This document shows positions 25,327 through 46,200 of a stretch of 64,000 bases of DNA, piece by piece; the stretch's first letter is position 1; each line of letters begins with the position of its first letter. The notes below the pieces were generated by a model. The model ran no database searches, was not told where the DNA came from, and saw only the letters and a program-made list of their open reading frames with translations. The stretch is from Phoenix dactylifera (lineage: Eukaryota; Streptophyta; Magnoliopsida; Arecales; Arecaceae): contig NC_052399.1 in NCBI RefSeq assembly GCF_009389715.1, positions 23,755,146-23,819,145 of the forward strand, written 5' to 3'. The position numbers and the translations under genes are program-made.

Positions 25327-26256
25327 TCGGCTAGAGCGGAAAGGTTCCGTGCCTTATAATGAGGAGGGCGAAGCCTTTTCCTCACGAGGGCCCTTTTGTG
25401 GGACAAAACCGTGAGGGCAATCCCCCCGTCACCGCTGGACGCGCGGGCCGGAAACGTCTCCCTCCGTCAGCGCTGGACGCGCGGACCGGAGCGCCCAAAG
25501 CGGACAATACCTCGTGGGGGACGCGGTCTCTTTCTGCTCGGCTCGGTTGGGACTAAGGCTGTTGCCGGGGTGAAAATCCCGCAACAGATGGTGCGCCAGG
25601 AAGGGGCGCCTCCTTCCTCCATTGACTACCCTTCAGGACTGTGGGGGCCTCCGGCGTTAAAAACCGGCAAGGAACCTTTCCGCTGGGGGGGCTATGTTGT
25701 GGGGAGGGGAGGGGGCCTTGAATTTAGTCCCACATCGGCTAGTAGCGGAAAGGTTCCATGCCTTAAATGGGGGGTGGAAATCCTTTCCTCTCGAGGCGCC
25801 TTTTGAAGGGCAAACCCGTGAGGGCACCAGTCTCCCCCCGTCAGCGCTGGACGCGCGGGCCGGAGCGCCCAAAGCGGACAATACCTCGGGAGGAACGTGG
25901 TCCTCTTTCTCTGCTAGCTTAATGTGGGCTATGCTGTTGCGCGAGGCTCCGGCCAAAACGCCGTCCCCGCAACAGATGGCGCGCCAGGTAGGGGAGCCTC
26001 CTCTCTCCATTGACTACCCTCCAGGACTGTGGGGGCCCGTTGGGGTAAAACCTGGCCGGAACTTTTCCGCTGGGGGGGCTATGTTGTGGGGGGAGGGGGC
26101 CTTGAATTTAGTCCCACATCGGCTAGAGCGGAAAGGTTCCGTGCCTTATAATGAGGAGGGCGAAGCCTTTTCCTCACGAGGACCCTTTTGTGGGACAAAA
26201 CCGTGAAGGCAATCCCCCGTCAGCGCTGGACGCGCGGGGGTGAAAATCCCGCAACA
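25284..26256 (+). mobile_element. Compound TRIM with three LTRs and two internal segments
   Basis: The order is LTR a (25284-25586), internal 1 (25587-25694), LTR b (25695-25974), internal 2 (25975-26081), LTR c (26082-26256). The whole is bounded by one 5-base duplication CCAAA (25279-25283, 26257-26261). Each internal segment starts with a primer-site-like string (ATGGTGCGCCAGGAAGGGG; ATGGCGCGCCAGGTAGGGG) and ends with the purine tract GCTGGGGGGGCTA. LTRs a and c belong to one subfamily (shared TTATAATGAGG and GTGAAAATCCCGCAACA end). LTR b matches the 3-kb element instead. LTR a opens with a 38-base G run. No coding capacity; a fossil whose ends look whole. Confidence 0.88.
25288..25325 (+). 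repeat. 38-base G homopolymer
   Basis: Uninterrupted G run at the start of LTR a of the compound TRIM. Sister LTRs have a G-rich but interrupted tract here. It could form G-quadruplexes, and its length may also be an assembly or sequencing estimate. Confidence 0.85.
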
Positions 26257-27267
26257 CCAAATAAGGAACCATACGATCATTATTTCGTTTTTGGAAAAAA
26301 TTACTTCTTTCTGCTTTTTCTACCAGTTGACAATCGGAGCTTGTCGATCGGAAGTTTACTTCATCGACGCTCGTCTTGACGTTTGTCAGTCCCCGACCTA
26401 CGTGCAGAGCAAGATATAATTATTATGAAACAGATTATGTGTACAAAATAGGCATAATTCTATATAAAATAGGCATGTAGATAAAATAAAATACTTCAGT
26501 ATATGATATGCCCTGGTGACCAAAAGAATGAGAACCCCCGGTTAGACAACAGTGTTAAGTTGCAGTCAAATCAAGGGTTTATATTTTCTCTTGTTACAGG
26601 TTACTCAAAAAAAAAGAAAAAAGAAAAGTGATGGAGCAGCTCCAATTGCCGCAAAAATATAGCCTAATACGATTGGGCGAGCCAGCAAATGGAGCATGAT
26701 TGGTCCTGCTCGAATTGTATCTGCTCATATGAACCGGCTTTCTCAAAGCTGAATGTCCGATCTATAAATAAGAAAGCGAATACCGAAGGTTGTTGGGTTG
26801 GATCCAACAGTAAATCAGGCCAAACCTCTGAGGAACACCAGAGATTTGATAAAGCTATGAATGGATAAGTCAGAATAGTATGACATAAACGTAACTAGAG
26901 ATCCTATGAACCTAATAGATATAGGAATAAGGACAAAGGATGGTTATCCAAAAAAATAAGGCACATTATAACGGTTAGCTAGTTGTGCAGTAACTATCTG
27001 ATCGTACTGCTTAATATGTAGTATGCTATAATTAGTTTTTAATAGATTTTAACTATTTTAAATGTGCTTCAAATCAAAGAAATGTAGCTTGGTGCTACTG
27101 GCTGGTCAATCTAATCAAATGCTTTGGGTCAGTAGTCTGCTCTACTGTCTTGATCAACAGCTTGACTGAGTGCTCTCCTTGATAGTAATCCGATTGCGAT
27201 GAACCGAAGCAACATCAGGTCATACTAGAAGACACAGGATTCAAAGGAGTGATTTTTTTTTCTCTTC

Positions 27268-27440
27268 TTTCTTGCCAACCATTTTTAGATGATTTTCAAA
27301 AATTGTGTTGATTTTGTGTCTTCCATCTTTTCTGCTTTGCTTTCAGGTCCCTCTTCATTTTTCTCTTGCCGTCAATTTTTAGATGCTTCTCGAAAATTGT
27401 ATTGATTTTGTCTCCTCTGTTTTGTCTACTTTCAGTCGCC
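27268..27440 (+). repeat. Tandem duplication of about 90 bases
   Basis: CTTGCCAACCATTTTTAGATG...AAAATTGTGTTGATTTTGT...CTTTCAG is followed by CTTGCCGTCAATTTTTAGATG...AAAATTGTATTGATTTTGT...CTTTCAG. Two copies, T-rich, non-coding. Confidence 0.75.
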
Positions 27441-27724
27441 TTTTCTTTAATTACTTTCTTACAAAAGAGAAGCGGATTCAGCTTGATTCCATGTCGCCTA
27501 AAGAAATAGTTTATCGTGCACTTGCACGGTATCGTAAACGCAACTGAAGAGATAATTTGATAACATCCGGCATCTTTATCCAATGATTAAAGAAAGGATA
27601 AGCTCTAAAAGGGATGGTCCTTTCTCAAGTATGCCTTGATGAGACTACCATCGACAACTTTATCATTTTCCCTTACAATTATAATATATTAATGTTATTA
27701 ATTCTGTTTTATAAATTATAGTTT

Positions 27725-28060
27725 ATGGGAGGCTGGACCAGAGTCTACATCCTTATCCACCGCACGGACGGACGAGATCAACTCGTGACGTCAGCGGGCT
27801 CTGATGGGCGCTGCGCTTTCGGCAGGAAAAAGAAAACTCAACCTCGTAGCACGTGCCCCCCATCCACTGCACGAGAGCGCGAGCCCGGACGGCGGATGTC
27901 GAATCTATCCATATACGTCCTGTGTCCCGCGTCAGGTCTGGACGGTCACGAGCGCCACTGCACTGTGGGCCTCCGTTCTGAAACTGATCACGCCCACAGT
28001 GTATTATTGGTTGAACTTCAACTCCTTGCAACAGGGTCTTTCCATTTAAATTTTTTTATT
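27725..28060. other. GC-rich patch with ACGT-core motifs
   Basis: Contains TGACGTCA (27786 region) and GCACGTGC (27850 region), which are classic bZIP/bHLH binding words, in a GC-rich block inside AT-rich DNA. No downstream gene was recognised within the next 1.6 kb, so a promoter role is only a guess. Confidence 0.35.
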
Positions 28061-29267
28061 TTTTAAATATAAAATTCTATACATAAGTATTTACGTATTA
28101 TTCAGTACATAAATAATGCAGATCTTCACATACACCTCAAAATCTCACCCTAAAAGACTAATAAGAAAATATTATAAATATTCAAGATCTATCTATTATA
28201 TAGTCTACGTAGAACTAAACATACATATGTGGATACTTACATTATATTAACACCTCACACCCCATTTTTGTTCATCATTATTTTTTGAGGACCAGGAATT
28301 CTTCTTAAAATTCTTCAAGCATGGAAATTAATGGAATATATAGTTGTCTCCATTATCTTAAAATTTAGTTGTTAATAAGAGTTAGAGAAAAGTGTCATTG
28401 CTTGCTGCTTTGCTGTACTCTTATAGTTATGTTAGAATGTTTTGGATTTATTTGGATGACTAGTGTTGAATTGGAACAATGTCTACATATAAACCCATTT
28501 TACACTTGTCATATGAGCTTTGCATGCATTAGATACGAGATTGATCTTGCTCAAAAAGAGAGGATCCTTTTGTATGTTAAATGTGAGCTTCACGTGCATT
28601 GTTGGTAGCTAATTTGGGCAGATATGCACAATGTTTGGCTATTTGTTGATGGGAGAGATCAAGAAATAGGTGTTCAAGCTATGGTAGCTGAATTGTTCAA
28701 GAAATCGATTTACCGAACATGTTCATGCATCAAATTAGATTCATTGCAAGAAGGTTTAAACTCTCTTGCTATGATATGTTTAAATATCTTATATCAGCTA
28801 TTTACATTACTTATTAGTTCGATCATTTCAAAACTCTCGTAACTCTAAAAGCAAGCACAATGGAATGTCAAATTAACACATTAATCCATTCCGGTTAATG
28901 CCTTTTTTTTTTTTTACATTACTTGTGAGATCTAAAACACATAAGAATTAAATTAAATTTTATATAAAAGAACATGTAGATGTAAGGATGAGGTAGGTGA
29001 TAAATAAATTTAAAATACTTCAATACATGTTTTTTAATAATAAATGTACCTATTCTTAGTATATGAAATCTAAAATGTTAAACAATAATCAATGGTTAAA
29101 TAAATTGTAATGTAAAATTCACGAAATCAAGCGTAGATTTCGTCATCCGGACGCTGGAACCGCGTATCTTCGTAGATACCTGGGCGAGTCTCCTCTCCCG
29201 CCAACCGGAATGGTGGAACCACGTGCATGCGGCGACCGCCATCACGCGGTTTTGTCCCTGAGGTCGA

Positions 29268-29415
29268 ATTGTTAAATGGACCAAGTCCGATGGACCGGTC
29301 CAATAATCACTCACCATATTATCTTTTTATATTTAAACAATTCAAGGGGCGCCTGCAATCTACCGTCTGGATTTGGTCTGGTTCATTGAACCCGGTCCAT
29401 TAATAATTTCTGGCC
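29268..29415 (+). repeat. Diverged dispersed repeat, copy 1
   Basis: GACCGGTCCAATAATCACTC...TAAACAATTCAAG...GGTCCATTAATAATTTCT matches a similarly ordered segment at 60505-60645 with moderate identity. The class is unknown. It sits about 300-450 bases before the hexokinase TATA box. Confidence 0.55.
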
Positions 29416-29714
29416 CCGGACATGGATTCGCCGGTGTACTTGTGAACCGTTGCGTGCGTGTGGACGTCCTCGACCGTGCTGCATGGATAAGCCAGAATTT
29501 TGATATGACGTGGCACGCGCATCTTTGAGGTGCTATAACCCCATCTCTCACCTAATAAGTCGATCAAAAATCGAGGAATCAGCAATCCTGACCGTTGATC
29601 CCATCGTGGCATTCATCCTAGGCTCCTAGCTCCGTTGAAAACCCTGCAAGAATCCAAAATCTCGATTAAATTGCAACTCGCTTCCTACCAAACTTCTCCG
29701 TCCTGGAGATCTTC

Positions 29715-29722
29715 CTATAAAT
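29715..29722 (+). promoter_or_regulatory. TATA box of the hexokinase gene
   Basis: TATAAATA about 400 bases before the ATG at 30122, the best TATA match upstream. It implies a leader of about 375 bases containing the CT tract at 29991-30025. Confidence 0.5.
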
Positions 29723-29983
29723 AGTAAGCGTCGTCGGCTTAACATCTCTACATCTCCTCCACATTTCTCCTCATGTCCTAAATTGTCGCGGTCCCTTTTT
29801 CTGCACTGCGCGGAGATATTCCTTCGATCACCATTCACCAATATAATCAAAAGAAGACAATAGAGCATTTGCAATCTCAAGATAGACGGAAAAGAGAAGT
29901 GGGATAAAGCGAGTCCGATCGTCCTTTGCTATTTAGAGTTAAACTTAATCTTTTCCGCGATCCGGCGGCCATCCTCTCCTTTT

Positions 29984-29990
<7 letters not shown>

Positions 29991-30025
<35 letters not shown>
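29991..30025 (+). repeat. (CT)n tract in the hexokinase leader
   Basis: About 17 CT units in the presumed 5' UTR, roughly 100 bases before the start codon. CT/GA runs are common in plant leaders and core promoters. Confidence 0.9.
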
Positions 30026-30026
<1 letters not shown>

Positions 30027-30121
30027 AGCAGGCTTTAAAGGTAGGGACTTTGAAGGATTTTCTTAGGGGCTTCGGTTCTTGGTTCTTGGCACATTGTGCG
30101 AGTGTGGAGAGAGAAAGAGAG

Positions 30122-38935
<8,814 letters not shown>

Positions 38936-39262
38936 AATATTGTTTTTGTTTTTGTGTTTTGTTTTGTTTTTTTCTTTCGGAGCAAACGAAAAGACTGCTT
39001 TGTAACATAGGCATATGAATCCTTTTTATCCCTTCTTCGTCTCAACTACCCTTACGTTCTTCATCAAGTGAATGCTTCTTAAATTGATGTCTCCGCGGGA
39101 GCACATACAAGAGTATTGAGGTTGGCTCCTCAAGCACGTAAATGCAGCAGCTGCAAGCGAGGATATGATGCAACAACTCCGGCCAGCCAACTTTTCTCAT
39201 TCCTTCCTCTCCCTCTTTCCCATGTAACTTTTTCATTCTGCTTTAAAGTTCTGCATCTCATT

Positions 39263-39268
39263 AATAAA
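39263..39268 (+). terminator. Polyadenylation signal of the hexokinase gene
   Basis: AATAAA about 330 bases after the stop codon at 38935, in an AT-rich 3' UTR. It is the first canonical signal downstream. Confidence 0.5.
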
Positions 39269-39941
39269 GGGAAGCTGAATTAGCTTTTATCTGCCTGGAG
39301 CTTATGGTTTTGAACTCTCTTGTTACACATGCAGTAGTCATGAGGCCGATGTAGTTAGGGGAGAAATCTTGAGTATTTACATATGCAAATATTGTTGCAG
39401 AAATATATACAAGGAGATCATATTTCTTTTACAAATGCCGAGCTGCCTGTAACGATTGCTCATCTTTTGGGTTGACCGTGTGTGTTCAGCGTAGTTCAGA
39501 TCCTCTCCAGCCACTAGAATGGTCCAGCTCGAACATCCATCGTTCCTGCATCAAGTTAAGGGCGATGATTGGACGGGGCAGAGCATGTTGAGTTGTGTTT
39601 TCTCTGCCCGAGCCCCTGTCACGCCCATGGAGGACGCATGCTGGCCAGCACGCAGCGTCCACAAGTCCATACTGAGGCAGCGTGCGGAGCCGCGTGCAGC
39701 AGAGGAGGTAGCACCCCCTGCCGGTATCAGCATGCCTCGCCACCCTCTGCAGATTACGGATGGCCGGCGATACGGAATGGATCTCCTCCATTAGCGCGCC
39801 ACCAAGTGAGAGGGTCTGGATTCTCTTTATCGACTGAAAATGAAGTAAACTACTTCCCGCAACCTTTATCGATGAAGGAGAGGGAGAGAATCTGGATTCT
39901 CAGATGCTGAGGCAGAATAATAGAGGCAGCAGTACTCACAC
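39269..39941. other. Convergent spacer between hexokinase and receptor kinase
   Basis: Holds the 3' ends of two genes facing each other. The GC-rich part at 39.5-39.8 kb gives overlapping reading frames on both strands, none recognisable; it is probably 3' UTR or spacer. Confidence 0.55.
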
Positions 39942-42900
39942 CTAAACCACACCCGCCAAATAGTTGCGGCCTTCTCCTTCACCGGTATCTGACGCGCTTC
40001 CCCGCCGGCTACCCTTTTTGGTTTGCAGAAGGGGAGCTGCATCAAACTCGCGGTGTAGCATATTTGGAGGCCCCAGCCGTTGGCCGCACTTTATTAGGAC
40101 TTGTAACACCTCCTTCATCGAAGGCCTGCCCGAAGGCACTTTTCCAGTGCAGAACAGGGCTAGCCTGAAGACTACCTCCATCTCATCGATGTAAACCCGG
40201 GGATTTTGAATCTCCTCGTCTATGATATCAATCACCCTGCTACCCTCCTGGTAGCGGCGCCATGCCCATTCTGCCAGGCATCCATGCTCGTCCCCATCGT
40301 TGGCTCCCCTTCCTGTTACCAACTCCAAAAGAACCACCCCAAAACTGAACACATCCACCTTCTCGTTGACCTTCCTTACCTGTCCGCACTCTGCAACCAA
40401 AACAAGCATATATTACTTGGGCACACCGTCATCATATATTGGTTGGTTTGTTAGAACAATCAAAGTACGAGCAAAGATTACCTGGAGCCATATATCCGAA
40501 GGTGCCTGCTATGGCTGAGACGCTGTCAGGCTCGCCGGCTTGAACCAGCATCCGAGCCAGACCAAAGTCCGCAATCTTGGCATCAAACTCTGAATTCAAT
40601 AGTATGTTGCTGGACTTCACATCGCGATGCACAATGGGCGGAGAGCAATCGTGATGCATGTAGCTGAGCCCCCGTGCCGCTCCGATGGCAATCCTCAGCC
40701 TTGTCGGCCAATCCAATGGATCAGAACGACCCGAGCCCCTGTCCGTTCTCTGCGCTTTGTGCAGCCACTGGTCCAGGCTCTCGTTCTCCAAGTACTCGTA
40801 CACGAGCAACTTGGAATCGTCTTTTGAGATGCAGCACAAGAGCTTCACAATATTGACGTGCCGAATGGAACCCAGGATCTCGACTTCCGCCTGGAACGCT
40901 TTTTCCAGCTTGGAGTCCAGCGTTCTGCTGCTCCAAATCTTTTTAACAGCGACGACCTCCCCGGCACGATTGCCGACGACGATCCGGTAGACCTTTCCCG
41001 ATCCACCGCTCCCGATGGAGTTGCTTTCAGTGAGCCCCTGGACGACGTTGTGCTCCGTGAAATCTAGAGCGTGGAACGACGTGAGCTTCCATGAGGCTAG
41101 ATCGTCATCGTCCATTCTCCTTCGGCGGTGCTCCCTCACCGTCTTGAAACCGATTGCGACGACGGCGAGGAAGAGGAGGGCACCGAGGAGCGGGACGACG
41201 ACGAGGAATTGCACTGAGAGCTTATCCAAGCCGTCCGAATGGTATCCACACGTGTGGAGATTCTTGATGGAGTTGGAGGACGAGCAGAGGCCGGGATTGG
41301 CTAGAAAGCTAAGCTCGTAGGCTTGGTTCTGAAGCGAGGTCGGGATCTCGCCAGAGAGTTGGTTGGATGAGAGATTGAGGAAGTTGAGCTTGAGGTTGCC
41401 GATCGCCGGCGGGATCGCCCCGAAGAGCTGGTTGCCGGAGAGGTCGAGGGATGTCAGACTCGGGAGGGATCCGAGCGTCGCCGGGATCTCGCCGGAGAGC
41501 CGGTTGTCTCTGAGGTCGAGGATTGTGAGAGACTTCAACCCCGAGACCGCCGGCGGGATAGAGCCCGAGATCTGATTGCCACCAAGAGAGAGTTCCTGGA
41601 GCCGAGAGATACCCGCTAGTGTCGCCGAGATCTCGCCGGAGAACAAATTGTTCCTTGCTTTGAACACCAACAGATTCTTCGCCGACGACGGGATCTTGCC
41701 GGAGAATCTGTTGTTTTCCAGTTCTAACCGTGTTAGATTCCACGAGAGCTCGTCTGGAAGAGTGCCGGAAAGGGCGTTCTCCCTGATGATGACGGTGGTG
41801 AGGTTAACAGCCGACCAGATTCCGGTGGGGAAGTCGCCGTAGAATCCATTCCTGTAGAGCTGAATGTTATCCAGCGTCGAGCAGTCCCCAAGAGATGCTG
41901 GCACCTCACCGGTGAAGTTGTTGTCGAACACGTTCACCGAGGTCAGAATCTTGCGGTAGCAGAGATGCTGCGGCAACTCGCCGGAGATTCTGTTCCACTG
42001 GACTTCAATATTCCACAGCCCGGAGTGCTTCCCCAATTCCGGCGGCAAAACCCCCGTGAGACTATTGTTAAAGAGCCGGATGTCATACAAGTTGGGCAGC
42101 AGTCCGATTCTTGCTGGAATCTCGCCGGATAAGATATTGTCGTACATAAATAGAACAGAGAGATTCTTGAGCTTTCCGATATCCTCCGGTATGGATCCAG
42201 TCAGCTTGTTCTTGGAGACGTCAAGCTTGACCAAGCCTAGGGCTCCGATCGTCCCGTTGATCTCGCCGGAGAATTTGTTTGCATATAGATACAGATACTT
42301 TAGCTTCTCCAGTTTCCAGATCCAACGGGGAATTGTCCCATTCAGAGAATTCCACGCCAGGTCCAATTGCTCGAGCTCTGTCAATTTCCCCAAGGACTCC
42401 GGGATTTCACCCAAAAGATTCATTTTCGTCATCCAGAAAAAACTTAATCGCGTCAAATTGCCAAATTCTGGAGGAATTCTCGCAGGGGCGAAGGGGTTAT
42501 AGGCGAGAGTGAGGGTCTCCAGAGTACGGAGGTTGCTAAGCTCCGCCGGCAACGAGCCGTTGAAGAGATTGTTGTCCAGGCACAGTGACTGGATGGCCGG
42601 AAACCGGGCGATGGAAGCGGGAATGTCGCCGCTGAAATTATTGTTAGAGAGGCTAAGATAGGTGAGTCGGGGCGACAGTCGGTCGATGTCGACGGGGAGC
42701 TCGCCGACGAAGAGGTTCTGAGAGAGGTCCAAGTATTTGAGATTGGAGCATTTGTAGAGAGTGGTGGGGAAGGGTCCGGGGAGATTGTTATAAGAGAGAT
42801 CGAGATAAGAGAGGTTTTTGAAGTCACACATGGCCGGAGGAATCTGTTCTGCGAGTCCTTGGTTGCTAAGGAATATCTCAGTAACGAAGCCATCGTCGCA

Positions 42901-43140
42901 GAGAATTCCAGTCCAGTTGCAATGAGTGGCGGCGGAGTTATTCCAGGAGCTGAGAGCGGAAGGGTTTCCCCAGTCGGCCTTTATCTTTAGGAGAGTTCGT
43001 TTCTCGTCTTCCTGGGATGTACTTTGGGACGTGGATCTTGGAAGGAAAGAGGAGGAAAGGAGGAGGAAGGAAAGTACGTGGACGAGAGGAGGGATGGAGG
43101 GAAGAGTGTAGGTGGATGGTGAACTGGACTTTGCCGCCAT
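39942..43140 (-). CDS. LRR receptor-like kinase, HSL1/HAESA type (subfamily XI)
   Basis: Two exons, 43140-40482 and 40390-39942, with a 91-base GT-AG intron splitting the Glu codon of the kinase APE motif (residue 887). The spliced product is 1035 residues. A signal peptide (1-39) is followed by an LRR cap (CNWTGILCDDG), about twenty leucine-rich repeats, a transmembrane segment (VQFLVVVPLLGALLFLAVVAI) and a Ser/Thr kinase. Kinase motifs are IGSGGSGKVYR, VVAVKKIW, HRDVKSSNILL (Asp 840, RD type) and DFGLAR (Asp 858), so it should be active. The string LTSFHALDFTEHNVVQGLTE before the kinase is typical of the HSL1-like group near Arabidopsis At5g25930. Members sense secreted peptides at the plasma membrane with SERK co-receptors. 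The ligand is unknown here. One late intron is normal for the subfamily. Confidence 0.96.
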
Positions 43141-43191
43141 TGATATATGCTCTCAGTTTGGGGTTGCTCGAAACACTACTAGGTTGCCGAT

Positions 43192-43200
43192 CCTTATATT
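43192..43200 (-). promoter_or_regulatory. TATA-like box of the receptor kinase gene
   Basis: AATATAAGG on the minus strand, 52-60 bases before the ATG at 43140, implying a very short leader of about 25 bases. No better TATA lies close by. Confidence 0.5.
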
Positions 43201-43210
43201 GGTTCGTCGA

Positions 43211-46200
43211 AGTGCAACTGGTGGTGATTCTGACGGGGACTGGTGCGGTAAAAAAGAAGATTTTAAGGGTCATTGGCACTCATCAATATTCGTAATATTT
43301 TACTATTATTTTTCAGTTAATGTGAAATATTATTTTATTCTGTAAACAATCATGGAACTAGTAAAAACAAAACTTTTCATCATGCCGGCCAATAACACTA
43401 GTAACAAGTCATAATAATCGTCCTTTTATTTCAAAACTCATATCTCACGCTCGACGGGGAAATAATAGGCATTATTTTTATTGAAACAATAAATGATATT
43501 CTCTCTCAATGGGTCTATGATTGGAGGAAGTCATTTGTTAATAAAATCTTAATGACATGAAAATAAAACATTAGGGCTGCTCTTTTTGGTCACCAACTCA
43601 CTCAATCTTGTGATATGAAATTGCAGCTCACAAAATTTTTGGCTTTCAAAGAAGACAAGTGAACTGGACTGTTATACTTTCCACCAAATTAAGACCCCAG
43701 GTGCTGTCAAAAGTTTATTAAAGAAATCGCGAGGCAATTGATTTCCATAGATACAAGTAAAAAGGAGGTCCGAAGTATGGTTTCCCCGCTGCTTGTTTGG
43801 GACGCCTGCACTCCATTCTGCCCACCGAGTATGGTCATTGCTGGTTCGGTGCACTATCACGGTCCACGGTCAATGCGTGCTCATGGTCCACGGTCAACCC
43901 GTGCTCGTGGTCCATGATGAGACGTGCTCGCATTTACTACATGGAAATTTCCATGGACAGCAAGCTGATGAGTGCCTCAGTTGCATGGACTACACATTAT
44001 GCGCAATCTGTTAATGCCATGACATCCAAGTCGAAGTCACCCGCATTTGTCTGCTTGCGTGGCGATCTCGTTTGAGGGGATGTAGATGTTTGCTGTGAGG
44101 AGCTACTTCCCAACCTCTCACGCTAGCAGATTTCACGAGTGCCATTTGATGCGGACGTGACGGCATTGGGTGCCCTTTAGTCAAGTCAAGCCGCCTTCGT
44201 TGAAGGTTCGAACCAAAAAAAAAACAAGGAATCGAGTCGTCGGGGCGACTTGAGTGAATGGGGCTGCCCCTGCCTGGAAATTGCACGAAGAGCAGAACCC
44301 TTTTCTTTTCTTTTCTTTTAATTATGACGGACGCAAACCACCACGTAACTGAGTAATTTACGTTTAGCGGCTATCAAAGATTGCATAACCCTCACGCAGT
44401 ACGAAAACATCCATCATGGAGTATCCTGGCTCTTCATAATCGGAGTACGATGATCTAGCTATGGCTCACAGAGAGTCCATGTTTAACTAGATTCCACATA
44501 TTAGATGTACAATAAAAATTATGATCGATTTTCAGTTAGATAATTCATGTTCAGTCCCTTTTTTTTATATGTTATGTCTAGTTAACCAGTCCAACAATTT
44601 TTAGAACAACATGAATAACCTCGCATAACTAATGAACGAAAAAAATTAGAAAAAAGTGAAGTAACATCGGCCATTGCTGCGACCCTTCGAAGCCTTTATT
44701 TTTTTTCAATGATTTTATTTTTTACTGGTTTTCCCCGGCCATCTTTATTATTTTCCCTTTACTTCTTACAAGAGGGCACTCATGATGAGCAACAACACAT
44801 AACAACCAAATAGTAAATAATTTTATAGATAGATTAACTGGCTAAGGGATCAATACTAATAACTAAAGTTATTTTAGAGGCGATTAATCATTATCTAAGC
44901 CCAACTTTTAGGGGCCATTCAAGTGGTTGGTCGAGGATGCGATCCATATATGCTGTCCAGTTGAAACTATTGACCGTTGAAATGGATTAAAATGAAAGGG
45001 ATGGTAACCGAAAAGAAGATATTTTTTCCTAACTTGCTTCTAGAAAACCGTCTTCTAGAAAGAAAAAGGAAAAAAAAAAAAGAAAAAAAAAAAATCAGAG
45101 GTAGGCAAGTTCAATTATGAGAAGCTTAGCCGCCGGTTTGTAGCTTAGAAGAGTGCTTGCTTGAACTTAACTCCGGGAATAATGGTATCTCATAGTTGCC
45201 TCATGTAACATTTCTTCGTGCATTCAACATAACAGATTATATTTTGTTTGAAGTGCATCTTTTATTTATCGGACTGATGCAATTCAAGTGGTTTGCACGT
45301 GTCATGCCCTTGAATCAAAAGCTACAAGGTCACAGTCTAACTTGTGAGGCACGCCGTGATAGAGAAGAGAAATGGGAGCTGAGCTTTATGGCGTCAAAAG
45401 ATTAAAAGAATGACCCGTCCAGGAACCAGAGGTGGGGTCGTCTTAGAAAATTAGAGCATTCAGATTCTGAGTGGTGGTGGGTAAAGCTCCTTCATTAGGT
45501 CCAGCGACCTATAGCTACTGGCTATACTGATTGGTGGTTGACAAAGGTCCCCTATTAGGTCCAGTGAACTCTATCTTGCTGCTAGGCCCAATCCAGCGAT
45601 TCCAAACTACTGGTATCGTGGACCAAGTTTTTGATTCAAGTATTGAGTTGTGAACACAGTTTAAAGCTATATTTATTTACTCATTTTAATTTTTAGAAGA
45701 ATGGGGCATATAAAAAATGCTGACCAAGGCTGGTCGTAAGATGTACCGAAATTTGGAACATCGTCAAAAATTTAGGAGATGATTGAACTTGAGATGCTGC
45801 CTAGAGCTGTCGAATAAGCGAACTGTTTATGAGCAGCTTGAAATTTTAACTTTTATTTGACTAATCCAGTTAGTAAACAAGCTGAACTAAAATTTCGCTT
45901 GGCTTGCTCAAACCCATCTTGATTAAGCTCAAAATAATATTAATTGATCAAAAAACATATTATATATTATTTTGTTATTAATTATGAATAGAGAGAGACT
46001 TTTATATTTGTATATTAAAGGTTAATTTCATTTGCGCTAAAAAATGTATTCTATGTATATATAAAGACATAATTCCCAAATTTTTTTGAGGAAAATTAAC
46101 TTGAAAGGCATATACCGGAGCTTCAGTTCACTTGAGTCCCTTCTTGTGGGGCATACTGGAAGCCCACTATTGACTAAACCATTCCCCAGGTCATGTTCTC

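Larger units (their letters stand above)
26262..29267. other. Intergenic DNA upstream of the hexokinase gene
   Basis: Mostly AT-rich. It contains a small tandem duplication (27268-27440) and a GC-rich patch (27725-28060). No gene was recognised. Confidence 0.5.

Noticed and set aside
25167-25406. Frame with a poly-proline run
   Set aside because: Antisense translation of the G homopolymer in a TRIM LTR.
26640-26790. Possible organelle-derived insertion
   Set aside because: Composition and a minus-strand GPIMLHLLARPIVLGYIFAA reading suggested organellar DNA, but I could not match it to any plastid or mitochondrial gene.
41309-42893. Frames of 144-148 codons overlapping the receptor kinase
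   Set aside because: Out-of-frame translations of the leucine-rich repeats; the minus-strand 902-codon frame explains the region.
44190-44215. B-box-like GGTTCGAACC followed by an A run
   Set aside because: No A-box at a suitable distance and no body or target duplication, so neither tRNA nor SINE can be supported.
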